This document shows positions 1-5,325 of a DNA stretch of 5,325 bases, one piece after another. The position numbers and the translations under genes are program-made. Origin of the DNA: Rhodospirillales bacterium (GTDB lineage Bacteria > Pseudomonadota > Alphaproteobacteria > ATCC43930 > CGMCC-115725); the NCBI GenBank assembly GCA_015654725.1, contig JAATGI010000331.1, positions 1-5,325 on the forward strand, in the 5' to 3' direction. Numbering within the stretch: the stretch's first letter is position 1; every line of letters starts with the position of its first letter. Under the pieces are notes generated by a model that saw nothing but the letters and a program-made list of their open reading frames with translations, searched no databases and was not told the origin of the DNA.

Positions 1-1071
1 CGCGACGGCGCCACGCGCGACGATGTGGTGGCGCTCTTGAAGGATTGGACCGTGGCCGCCGAGCGGCTCGCGAGCGGCCAACCGGTCGCCGCCGTGACCC
101 GGGACAATTACGGCGAGTCCGACGCGACACCCGATTCCGGCGAGGCTCTCGGCCTGCCGCCGGCGCGCCTCACCCTCACCTTCGGCTTCGGCGCCGGCTT
201 GTTCGCGGCGAACGGCAAGGACCGATTCGGCCTGGCGTCGCGCCGACCGGCCGCGTTGATCGACATGCCGCGCTTCAACGGCGAGCAAATGCCCGAGGGG
301 CAGACCGGCGGCGATCTCTCGGTCCAGGCCTGCGCCGACGATCCGCAAGTCGCCTTCCATGCCGTGCGTCAGCTCGCGCGTTTGGCTTACGGGGTGGCGG
401 AGGTGCGCTGGGCGCAAGCGGGGTTCTTGCCCAAGGTCGCGGCCAAGGAGACGGCGCGCAATCTCATGGGCTTCAATGACGGCAGCGGCAATCCCTCGGC
501 CGCCGATGCCGCCGCCATGAACCAGTTCGTCTGGGTCGGCGACGAAGGGCCGGACTGGATGCGCGGCGGCAGTTATGTGGTCGCGCGCCGCATCCGCATC
601 GCGCTCGAACATTGGGACCGGATGAAGCTCGCCTTTCAGGAACAGACCATCGGCCGCCACAAAATCTCAGGCGCGCCGATCGGCAAGACCAACGAGTTCG
701 ACGCGCTCGACCTCGCCGCCGCCGACAAGGACGGCAATCCGGTGATTGCCGAGAACGCGCATGTTCGCCTCGCCACCGCCGCCAGCAATGACGGGGCCAA
801 AATCCTGCGCCGGCCCTATTCCTATAATGACGGCGTGAACTTCACCGCCGAGCGCTGGCCGCCCTGGCGGCAGGGCATGGAATACGATGCCGGCCTGTTC
901 TTCATTTGCTACCAGCGCGATCCGCGCACCGGCTTCGTCAAGATCTACGACAAAATGTCGAAGCTCGACATGCTGAACCAGTTCGCCACCCACACCGCCG
1001 GCGGGCTGTTCGCCTGTCCCGGCGGCATCGCCCAAGGCGCGTTCATCGGCCAGCGCTTGTTTGCCGCTTAG
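1..1071 (+). CDS. efeB: EfeB-like Dyp-type heme peroxidase / deferrochelatase (5' end missing)
   Basis: This is a heme peroxidase of the dye-decolorizing (Dyp) superfamily, EfeB branch. In the EfeUOB system, EfeB is a Tat-exported periplasmic protein linked to ferrous iron uptake and to peroxidase or heme-iron release activity. The reading frame is open to the left edge, so the GTG at 25 is not taken as the start. The visible part is 356 residues and ends at TAG (1069-1071). E. coli EfeB has about 420 residues, so the N-terminus, including any Tat signal, lies outside. The hallmark GxxDG motif is GFNDG at visible residues 157-161, with catalytic Asp160. The proximal heme ligand is His254 in AHVRLA, and the distal Arg is Arg270 in ILRRPYSY. 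The C-terminus (ERWPPWRQGMEYDAGLFF, then CYQRDPRTGF) is typical of the branch. The residue after the Arg pair is Pro where E. coli EfeB has Gly. Upstream efeO/efeU would confirm the assignment but cannot be seen; a generic Dyp peroxidase is the alternative. Confidence 0.9.
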   Translation, partial: RDGATRDDVVALLKDWTVAAERLASGQPVAAVTRDNYGESDATPDSGEALGLPPARLTLTFGFGAGLFAANGKDRFGLASRRPAALIDMPRFNGEQMPEGQTGGDLSVQACADDPQVAFHAVRQLARLAYGVAEVRWAQAGFLPKVAAKETARNLMGFNDGSGNPSAADAAAMNQFVWVGDEGPDWMRGGSYVVARRIRIALEHWDRMKLAFQEQTIGRHKISGAPIGKTNEFDALDLAAADKDGNPVIAENAHVRLATAASNDGAKILRRPYSYNDGVNFTAERWPPWRQGMEYDAGLFFICYQRDPRTGFVKIYDKMSKLDMLNQFATHTAGGLFACPGGIAQGAFIGQRLFAA

Positions 1072-1125
1072 AGCTGGATCCATCCTCTCCGCCTAAAGGG
1101 GGGAAAGGAATGCCGACTCGACGGT

Positions 1126-1149
1126 GCGCGTCACCGACTGCTGGCGCGC
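1126..1149. other. GC-rich hairpin between convergent genes
   Basis: GCGCGTCA (1126-1133) can pair with TGGCGCGC (1142-1149), giving 8 bp with one G-U pair and an 8-nt loop. It lies in the 77-bp gap between the convergent peroxidase and flavin monooxygenase genes and touches the first base of the latter's stop codon. A terminator would make sense here, but neither strand has a T-run after the stem, so intrinsic termination is not supported. The rest of the gap shows only a G-run (about 1098-1103) and nothing recognisable. Confidence 0.25.
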
Positions 1150-2159
1150 TATCCGGTAAGCCCGAATTCCCGCGCGATCAATTCGTAGGATTTTAGCCGC
1201 GACGCGAAATCGTGGGTGATGGTGACGATCACCAATTCGTCGGCCCGGTGCGAATCGGCGAGCGCGACGAGCTTTGCCTTGACCTGCGCCGGGTCGCCCA
1301 AGACATAGCGGCGGCGGTTGACGGCGATGCGCGCGCGCTCTTCGTCGCTATAGGGATAGGCCTCGGCTTCCTCGAGGCTCGGCACCGTCGATAATTTTCC
1401 CTGATCGAGCCGCAAGCGCCACAGATCGCGGGTTCGCGCGAGGCGATCGGCCTCGGCCTCGGTCTCGGCGCAGATCGCGAACACCGCGAGGCTCGAGCGT
1501 GGCGCGTCGAGCCAGGGCGAGGGCCGGAAATTGGCGCGATAATCGGTCATCACCGCGACGCTGTCGTCGGCGTTGATGAAATGGGCGAACGAAAAGGCGC
1601 AGCCGAAATAGGCCGCCACCAGCGCGCTCTGGTCGCTCGAACCGAGGAACCACGGTTCCGGCATCGCCACCTCGCGCGGGCTGGCATGGATGCCGGCCGC
1701 GGGATGGTCGTTCGGAATCCGGTCGCCGAGAAAGCCGAGCAGGTCAGAGACCTGGCGCGGAAACAGCTCGGCGCCACGCGGCGCGCGGTCGAAGGCGAGC
1801 ACCTGCGACGTGCGCCAATCGGCGCCGGGCGCGCGGCCCAACCCCAGATCGATGCGGCCCGGATAGAGCGCTTCCAGCATGCGGAACTGCTCGGCCACTT
1901 TGAGCGGGCTGTAATGGCTCAGCATCACGCCGCCCGAGCCGACCCGCAGCGTCGTGGTGGCGGCGGCGATGCGCGCGATCAGAATCTCGGGCGCGGCGCC
2001 GGCGAGGCCGGGCGAGGAATGATGCTCGGCGAGCCAGTAGCGGGAATAGCCCCAGCGCTCGGCGGCGCGGGCGAGCTCGATGCTTTCGGCGAGCGCCTCG
2101 CGCGGCGTGCCGCCGGCGCGGATCGGCGATTGATCGAGAATGGAGAGAGGGAGAGGCAT
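1149..2159 (-). CDS. LLM-class flavin-dependent oxidoreductase (YhbW-like)
   Basis: This belongs to the bacterial luciferase-like monooxygenase superfamily, in the group that includes E. coli YhbW. These are predicted soluble TIM-barrel enzymes using reduced flavin and oxygen; the substrate is unknown for most, and nothing here identifies it. The length, 336 residues, is close to YhbW (about 335). Recognisable segments are the N-terminal ILDQSPI (residues 7-13), RYWLAEHH (40-47), GSGGVML then SPLKVAEQF (74-92) and GRIDLGLGRAPG (101-112), and a later LGSSDQSALVAAYFG stretch; these are signature blocks of the group. The ATG at 2157-2159 places the first beta strand where the family expects it, but no clear Shine-Dalgarno precedes it (the upstream bases read CACCTGATCCGTC). 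It follows the MCE operon in the same direction but is separated by 214 bp containing a large inverted repeat, so it is probably its own unit. No convincing promoter could be picked out. Confidence 0.9.
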   Translation of the reverse strand: MPLPLSILDQSPIRAGGTPREALAESIELARAAERWGYSRYWLAEHHSSPGLAGAAPEILIARIAAATTTLRVGSGGVMLSHYSPLKVAEQFRMLEALYPGRIDLGLGRAPGADWRTSQVLAFDRAPRGAELFPRQVSDLLGFLGDRIPNDHPAAGIHASPREVAMPEPWFLGSSDQSALVAAYFGCAFSFAHFINADDSVAVMTDYRANFRPSPWLDAPRSSLAVFAICAETEAEADRLARTRDLWRLRLDQGKLSTVPSLEEAEAYPYSDEERARIAVNRRRYVLGDPAQVKAKLVALADSHRADELVIVTITHDFASRLKSYELIAREFGLTG

Positions 2160-2239
2160 GACGGATCAGGTGGGGTGTCGGCGTCGGCTTGGCAAAACAT
2201 TTGAACCACCAAGACGCCAAGACACCAAGGAATATTCCC

Positions 2240-2254
2240 GCGCGCTTTGCGCGC
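2240..2254. other. Inner hairpin 1 of the inverted-repeat element
   Basis: GCGCGC (2240-2245), a TTT loop, and GCGCGC (2249-2254) form a perfect 6-bp GC stem within the centre of the 157-bp element. It is followed on the plus strand by AAAATT. With the outer 30-bp stem and the second inner hairpin it would give a branched fold. Confidence 0.6.
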
Positions 2255-2282
2255 AAAATTGGGCCGTAATGTCGGCAACAGC

Positions 2283-2299
2283 GGCGCTCCCCTAGCGCC
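2283..2299. other. Inner hairpin 2 of the inverted-repeat element
   Basis: GGCGCT (2283-2288) pairs with AGCGCC (2294-2299) around a 5-nt CCCCT loop. This is the second small stem in the centre of the 157-bp element. A 6-bp stem in GC-rich DNA is only modest evidence by itself; its position inside the larger inverted repeat is what makes it worth recording. Confidence 0.5.
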
Positions 2300-2373
2300 T
2301 TCGCCTCTCCGCGTTTGGTTTAACTTCTTGGTGTCTTGGCGTCTTGGTGGTTCAAAATTTTTCGTTTTCTCGC

Positions 2374-3165
2374 TCACGCCGCCTTGCCAAGGGCGCGGGC
2401 GATGCGGCGCGCGCGCTCCGCGGGATCGATCGCGAGCGAGGAGGTGGTTTCCAAGCGGCGGTCCTCGAACACATGCACCTTGCCGCGATGGCGCCGCCGC
2501 CAATCCATCACCATTGCGTCGCGCGCCGCGAGCAGCGCCACGATCTCGGGCCGGTACAGCCGGATGACGGCGCCGAGCCAGCGATTGAGCGGCCAGCTCG
2601 GCCGCGCCAATTCAATCGAAAAGCCGTCGAGCATGCGCGCCACGTCCTCGGCCGCGTACCAGGTCTCGCCGGTGACCCAGCGGTTGGTGGTGAAGAGGCG
2701 CACCGCCGCGCCCGAGGGCGCGATCGCCACCGCCACGAGATGGCTGAAATTGTCGTTGCCGAGGCCTTGATTGGGTTGCGACACCGGCGGAAAGGCCGGG
2801 TCCAGAGGCTGCGCCGGCGCGTCGGCGATGGCGAGTTCCGGCAGCATCAGCGGCTGGGTCCCGGGCGGCATGCCGCGCGGGCGCATGAAGATGTGAAAAT
2901 GGCCGTGTTCGCGCGCCTGCTCGCGCTCGATGCCCTGGGCGGCGTGGCGGTGATAGAAAAATTGGGCGTGGCTCGCGGGATCGTAGACGTCGCCGGGCGG
3001 ATAATGGCTCCAATCCGCGGGCGTCGCGTCGCCGACCACTTCGCTCAGGACGGTGCCGCCGGTCTTGGCGAGGACGCGCTCCCAATAGGCGAGATCGCGG
3101 CCGGCCTCGGCCATGGCGAGAAGCTCGACCCGGTCCAGCCGCTCGATTTCGGCCGCGACCGCCAT
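2374..3165 (-). CDS. Conserved-looking protein of unknown function, His-rich N-terminal half (possibly DUF6969)
   Basis: I do not recognise a characterised function. The 263-residue product has no signal peptide or membrane span, so it is probably cytoplasmic. Its N-terminal half is rich in histidines: His54 (SHYPPGDVYD), His66, His72 and His74 (the segment SHAQFFYHRH), then His87, His89 and His91 (EHGHFHIF), with His142 in DNFSHLVAV. This spacing could bind a metal or shape an active site, but that is inference. Later landmarks are LFTTNRWVTGETWY (157-170) and a basic C-terminal stretch DWRRRHRGK. From memory the layout resembles the uncharacterised DUF6969 family; this was not verified. It starts 5 bp after the stop of the ABC_trans_aux lipoprotein gene, so it is probably the last gene of the MCE operon and translated by reinitiation. 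No Shine-Dalgarno is visible before the ATG at 3163-3165; Met18 (MAEAGRDL) is an alternative start. Confidence 0.8.
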   Translation of the reverse strand: MAVAAEIERLDRVELLAMAEAGRDLAYWERVLAKTGGTVLSEVVGDATPADWSHYPPGDVYDPASHAQFFYHRHAAQGIEREQAREHGHFHIFMRPRGMPPGTQPLMLPELAIADAPAQPLDPAFPPVSQPNQGLGNDNFSHLVAVAIAPSGAAVRLFTTNRWVTGETWYAAEDVARMLDGFSIELARPSWPLNRWLGAVIRLYRPEIVALLAARDAMVMDWRRRHRGKVHVFEDRRLETTSSLAIDPAERARRIARALGKAA

Positions 3166-3170
3166 GAGGA

Positions 3171-3788
3171 TCAGGGTTTCGCGGTGGCGAGCGTCCAGGC
3201 GACGCTGTCGCGCAAGGCGGCGTCAAGGGCCTGGTCGAAAGCGACGACCACGGCCGGCACCGAATTCTCGCCGGGCTTCGCGGTCGCGATCACGGTGCGA
3301 TGGCCCACGATGTCGCGGTCCGGAAGCCGCACCAGCGTCAGGCCGAGCTCGACTCGCACCGTTGGCAGCGGCTCGTCCTTGCCGTAATCGGCCTCGAAAT
3401 GCCGCAGTTCCGAGCGCAGGACGAAGTCGCCCTTGAGCGCCACCGTGTCGCGCGCGACCCCGGTGAGGTGGCCGGAATTTTCAAAGGAATCCACCAGGAG
3501 CTTCTGCACCAGGGTCGGCGCGCTGTCGGTCCAATTGGCGCTGGCGAAATAGTCGAAGCTCAGCGTGTTGCGGCTCAACGCGATCTGCCGGGTATTGAGC
3601 ACGTCCGACGCTTCCGGCGTCTGGATCAGCAACTGCGCGGGCAAGCTCGGCAGATTGGGCGGGAAGTCCGTGGCCGGCGTCAGGATATAGAGCTTCGGCC
3701 CAGCGCCGCCGCCGCCCAAGAGCGACGAGCAGGAGGCGAGCGCGAGCGCGAGCCCCAGGACGGCGAGACGGCGCATTGGCGTCTTCAT
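3171..3788 (-). CDS. ABC_trans_aux family lipoprotein (PqiC-like) of an MCE transport system
   Basis: This is a 205-residue lipoprotein of the ABC-type transport auxiliary family (ABC_trans_aux, formerly DUF330), to which PqiC belongs. Such proteins sit at the outer membrane and partner MCE-domain proteins in moving lipids across the periplasm. The N-terminus has basic residues (Arg6, Arg7), a hydrophobic stretch (residues 8-18) and a lipobox LAS-C with the lipidated Cys20. Ser at +2 predicts outer-membrane sorting by the enterobacterial rule. A Gly-rich linker (25-30) is followed by KLYILTP (32-38), matching the usual family opening. The remainder reads as a compact domain ending in a helical segment (about 180-200). 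The start codon overlaps the stop of the MCE gene as ATGA (3785-3788), which supports this start over Met5 and suggests coupled translation. The operon partners make the role firm; the transported lipid is unknown. Confidence 0.9.
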   Translation of the reverse strand: MKTPMRRLAVLGLALALASCSSLLGGGGAGPKLYILTPATDFPPNLPSLPAQLLIQTPEASDVLNTRQIALSRNTLSFDYFASANWTDSAPTLVQKLLVDSFENSGHLTGVARDTVALKGDFVLRSELRHFEADYGKDEPLPTVRVELGLTLVRLPDRDIVGHRTVIATAKPGENSVPAVVVAFDQALDAALRDSVAWTLATAKP

Positions 3789-4747
3789 TTCGGTTGGTAT
3801 CCTTGATTCTTGTCGCCGAACAGGAAGCGCGACGGGTCGCGCCCCAGATCGTCGACGACGCGTGCGACCTTGTTGACCAGACTATTGGCGTTGGCGATCA
3901 GATCCTCGAGGCCGGTGAGGCCCCGCTGGCTGAATTCGCGCACGCCCGGCCGAACATCCGAAATGGTGCCGTTGGCATTCAGCACCAAGGTGTCGGCGTC
4001 CTTGAGCGCGGTGTCGGCGTCATGGACCGCGGTATCGACATCGGCGACGACGACATTGGCGTGATCCATGACGCCGCCGACCTGATGGATCAGATCGGTC
4101 GCGGATTTGGCGGTGTCGTCGAAATCCTGGGTGAGCGCCACGGTGTTGGTCAGGATCTGCGCGATCTGGTCGGAATGATCGGCAACGGTCCCGGTCAGCT
4201 TGCGGACATTTTCGAGGGATTCGGTGATCGCGTCCCGGTTCTTGTCGCTGAGAATGGCTTTGACCTGGTCCTCGATATCGACGAGCTTGGCCTCGATTTC
4301 CGGCGCCCGCGCCAGCAGGCTCTGCAGCCCGGAGGATCCCGAGCTGATGAGCGGGAAGGGCGGTTGGGCGCGGTGCGGAAAGGCCGGCGCGCCGACGGTG
4401 CCGCCGGTGATCTCGATGGTCGGCCCGCCGCTGACCAAGGGCACGCTCAGGGTCGCCACCGCGTCGGAGCGGATGATGACGGCGGGATCGAGTGCCGCCA
4501 ACACGCGGATATGGTTGGGGTTGAGCTGGTCGATATCGATCTCGGACACCTTGCCGACCGGCACGCCGTTGTAGCGGACCTGGGCGTCCTTATCGAGGCC
4601 GGAGACCGAACCGGTAAAGCTGATCTCGTAATAGGCCACGGCCTCGTTGAACTGACTGCCCACCAGCCAAAGCAGGACCCCCGCGGCGGCGATCAGCAGC
4701 ACCAGCACGAACGCGCCGACGGCGACGTAATTGGCGCGAGTTTCCAT
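3785..4747 (-). CDS. MlaD/MCE-domain periplasmic lipid-transport protein
   Basis: This is the substrate-conduit subunit of an Mla-type ABC lipid transporter. In characterised systems MCE proteins assemble into periplasmic rings anchored at the inner membrane. The 320-residue product opens with METRANYVAVGAF, a very common start for proteobacterial MCE proteins, followed by one membrane segment (about 8-29) with no cleavage site. The MCE domain covers about 39-117, with VRYNGVPVGKV (57-67) and SGGPTIEIT (106-114) as its clearest blocks. The rest (about 140-305) is a long, predominantly helical tail, including four heptads from 236 to 263. It ends in DPSRFLFGDKNQGYQ, a tail I recall from alphaproteobacterial MCE proteins. 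The ATG is 14 bp after the ATPase stop, with AAGGGGGG overlapping that stop as a plausible ribosome site. The tail is much longer than that of E. coli MlaD (about 180 residues in total), so it is better called MlaD-like than mlaD. Confidence 0.95.
   Translation of the reverse strand: METRANYVAVGAFVLVLLIAAAGVLLWLVGSQFNEAVAYYEISFTGSVSGLDKDAQVRYNGVPVGKVSEIDIDQLNPNHIRVLAALDPAVIIRSDAVATLSVPLVSGGPTIEITGGTVGAPAFPHRAQPPFPLISSGSSGLQSLLARAPEIEAKLVDIEDQVKAILSDKNRDAITESLENVRKLTGTVADHSDQIAQILTNTVALTQDFDDTAKSATDLIHQVGGVMDHANVVVADVDTAVHDADTALKDADTLVLNANGTISDVRPGVREFSQRGLTGLEDLIANANSLVNKVARVVDDLGRDPSRFLFGDKNQGYQPK
3800..3804 (-). promoter_or_regulatory. Ribosome binding site for the ABC_trans_aux lipoprotein
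   Basis: On the minus strand AAGGA lies 11 nt before the ATG at 3786-3788, inside the end of the MCE gene. The spacing is slightly long, but it favours this ATG over the in-frame ATG at 3774-3776, and it agrees with the ATGA overlap. Confidence 0.5.
3989..4051 (-). repeat. Three imperfect 21-nt repeats within the MCE gene
   Basis: Plus-strand GGTGTCGGCGTC at 3989 recurs exactly at 4010 and in diverged form (GGTATCGACATC) at 4031, a strict 21-nt period. In frame it encodes seven-residue units D-x-D-T-x-(V/L)-x at residues 236-242, 243-249 and 250-256, with a weaker fourth unit at 257-263 (NANGTIS). The repeats lie in the helical C-terminal tail and read as heptads of a coiled coil that grew by duplication of one unit. 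Confidence 0.65.
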
Positions 4748-4755
4748 TCCCCCGG

Positions 4756-4763
4756 CCCCCCTT
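4756..4763 (-). promoter_or_regulatory. Ribosome binding site for the MCE gene, overlapping the ATPase stop codon
   Basis: On the minus strand AAGGGGGG starts with the last two bases of the TAA stop (4762-4764) and lies 8 nt before the MCE gene ATG (4745-4747). It is purine-rich at a normal spacing. A second G-run, GGGGGA, directly abuts the ATG and is too close to act. The arrangement would couple translation of the two genes. Confidence 0.5.
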
Positions 4764-5325
4764 AGGCCTTGGCGCCCGTCTTATGGTCGAGCGCGGCGCG
4801 GCCCCGCGGTCCGTGGAAATAGGCTTGCAGCCACGGATGCGGATCGCGCATCAACTCCGCCATTGTGCCAATTTTGAGCCGCTTGTCGATCAGTACCGCG
4901 ATCCGGTCGCAAATCGCCACCAGCGAATCGAGGTCGTGAGTGACCATGAACACGGTGAGGCCGAGGCTGGCCTTGAGATCGATGATCAGCCGGTCGAACT
5001 CGCCGGCCGAGATCGGATCGAGCCCGGCGGTGGGCTCGTCGAGGAACAGGAGCTCCGGGTCCATGGCCAGCGCGCGGGCCAGCGCCACCCGCTTGCGCAT
5101 CCCGCCGGAAAGCTCCGCCGGCCGCAGGTCGCCGACGTGGTCCGGCAGGCCGGCCAGCGCCAGCTTCAGGTCCGCCAGGTCGTCGATCAACGAGAGCGGC
5201 AGCGTGGTGTGCTCGCGCAGCGCCGCGCCGACGTTCTCGCGCACCGACAGGGCCGAGAACAGCGCGCCGCCCTGGAACAGGACGCCCCAGCGGCTTTCGA
5301 GGCTGTGGGTCGGATCGTCGGGGGC
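4762..5325 (-). CDS. Mla-type ABC transporter ATP-binding protein (N-terminal part missing)
   Basis: This is the ATPase subunit of an MCE/Mla-type lipid ABC transporter, acting on the cytoplasmic face of the inner membrane with an MlaE-like permease. The frame is open to the right edge; the GTG at 5242-5244 is an internal Val codon, not the start. The visible 187 residues begin after Walker A. The Q-loop is VLFQGGALF with Gln18. The ABC signature is LSGGM (72-76), followed by RKRVALARAL. Walker B LLFLDEP (92-98) carries the catalytic Glu97. The D-loop is GLDP (101-104), and the H-loop His130 lies in VTHDLDS. FQGGALF, followed by RENV and LREHTTLPL, closely resembles MlaF and separates it from amino-acid or branched-chain transporter ATPases. 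It ends at TAA, 14 bp before the MCE gene, as the first visible gene of the operon. The permease gene is expected beyond the window, upstream. Confidence 0.95.
   Translation of the reverse strand, partial: APDDPTHSLESRWGVLFQGGALFSALSVRENVGAALREHTTLPLSLIDDLADLKLALAGLPDHVGDLRPAELSGGMRKRVALARALAMDPELLFLDEPTAGLDPISAGEFDRLIIDLKASLGLTVFMVTHDLDSLVAICDRIAVLIDKRLKIGTMAELMRDPHPWLQAYFHGPRGRAALDHKTGAKA

Larger units (their letters stand above)
2200..2356. repeat. 157-bp element with perfect 30-bp inverted repeats
   Basis: The left arm (2200-2229) is the exact reverse complement of the right arm (2327-2356), 30 of 30 positions. Each arm contains three head-to-tail octamers of the form (A/C)C(A/G)CCAAG, at 2206-2213, 2214-2221 and 2222-2229 in the left arm. 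The 97-nt centre carries two further hairpins, at 2240-2254 and 2283-2299. No open frame resembling a protein is visible inside and no transposase is nearby. Flanking bases (AAAACA left, ATTTTT right) show no target-site duplication. It starts 17 bp after the stop of the minus-strand gene at 2374 and ends 40 bp before the start codon of the next minus-strand gene. It could be a MITE-like or REP-like dispersed repeat, an operon-end structure, or both; the sequence shows only the structure. Confidence 0.85.

Noticed and set aside
25..27. GTG as the true start of the peroxidase
   Set aside because: The frame is open to the left edge, and the upstream codons fit the family (the residues before LLKDWT continue naturally). 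A start here would drop the N-terminal part of the Dyp fold.
1081..1110. A possible terminator around the C-rich and G-rich runs after the peroxidase gene
   Set aside because: CCTCTCCGCC and GGGGGGAAAGG do not pair over more than a few bases, and no T-run follows.
1581..2204. A 207-codon plus-strand open frame opposite the flavin monooxygenase
   Set aside because: This is a shadow of the strongly recognisable luciferase-like gene; its translation is low-complexity, Arg/Ala-rich sequence.
2200..2356. An insertion sequence or CRISPR array
   Set aside because: There is no transposase frame inside 157 bp, no target-site duplication at the ends, and the octamers are adjacent without spacers. A non-autonomous repeat remains possible.
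2344..3387. A 347-codon plus-strand open frame spanning the unknown gene and part of the lipoprotein gene
   Set aside because: It crosses a gene junction, is rich in Arg, Ala and Gly as shadow frames usually are, and starts inside the inverted repeat. The minus-strand frames have coherent domains and operon-like spacing.
3776..4765. A 329-codon plus-strand open frame antisense to the whole MCE gene
   Set aside because: It mirrors the MlaD-like gene in GC-rich DNA, where stop codons are rare on the opposite strand. Its translation matches no family I know, and the minus-strand gene has clear MCE motifs.
5242..5244. GTG as the true start of the ABC ATPase
   Set aside because: The frame continues upstream through the Q-loop segment VLFQGGALF, and a start here would lack Walker A and the Q-loop.

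Overview
The window is GC-rich, densely coding DNA. It most likely comes from an alphaproteobacterium: the lipid-transport operon, the EfeB-type peroxidase and the protein styles all fit that group, but no rRNA or other marker is present to settle it. No tRNA, rRNA, CRISPR array, transposase or phage gene is visible.

Layout. (1) Positions 1-1071, plus strand: the C-terminal five-sixths or so of an EfeB-like Dyp-type heme peroxidase/deferrochelatase, cut by the left edge. (2) Positions 1149-2159, minus strand, convergent with it across 77 bp: a YhbW-like member of the luciferase-like flavin monooxygenase superfamily. (3) Positions 2160-2373: a 214-bp spacer almost filled by a 157-bp element. 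A perfect 30-bp inverted repeat, each arm built from three octamers, flanks a 97-nt centre that holds two small GC hairpins. (4) Positions 2374-5325, minus strand: a tight four-gene run. Read in the direction of transcription it is an Mla-type ABC ATPase (cut by the right edge), an MlaD/MCE-domain protein, an ABC_trans_aux (PqiC-like) lipoprotein, and a histidine-rich protein of unknown function.

How the genes work together. The ATPase, the MCE protein and the lipoprotein are three parts of one envelope lipid-transport machine. The ATPase would power an inner-membrane permease, expected just beyond the right edge. The anchored MCE protein would form the periplasmic lipid conduit, and the lipoprotein the outer-membrane contact. 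Spacings of 14 bp, an ATGA overlap and 5 bp argue for one transcript, which also includes the unknown fourth gene. The inverted-repeat element starts 17 bp after that gene's stop and may end or protect the operon mRNA. The peroxidase (iron/heme) and the flavin monooxygenase look like separate units.

The two points most worth following are the structured inverted-repeat element and the unknown histidine-rich protein tied to the MCE operon. Everything else is recognisable and ordinary.
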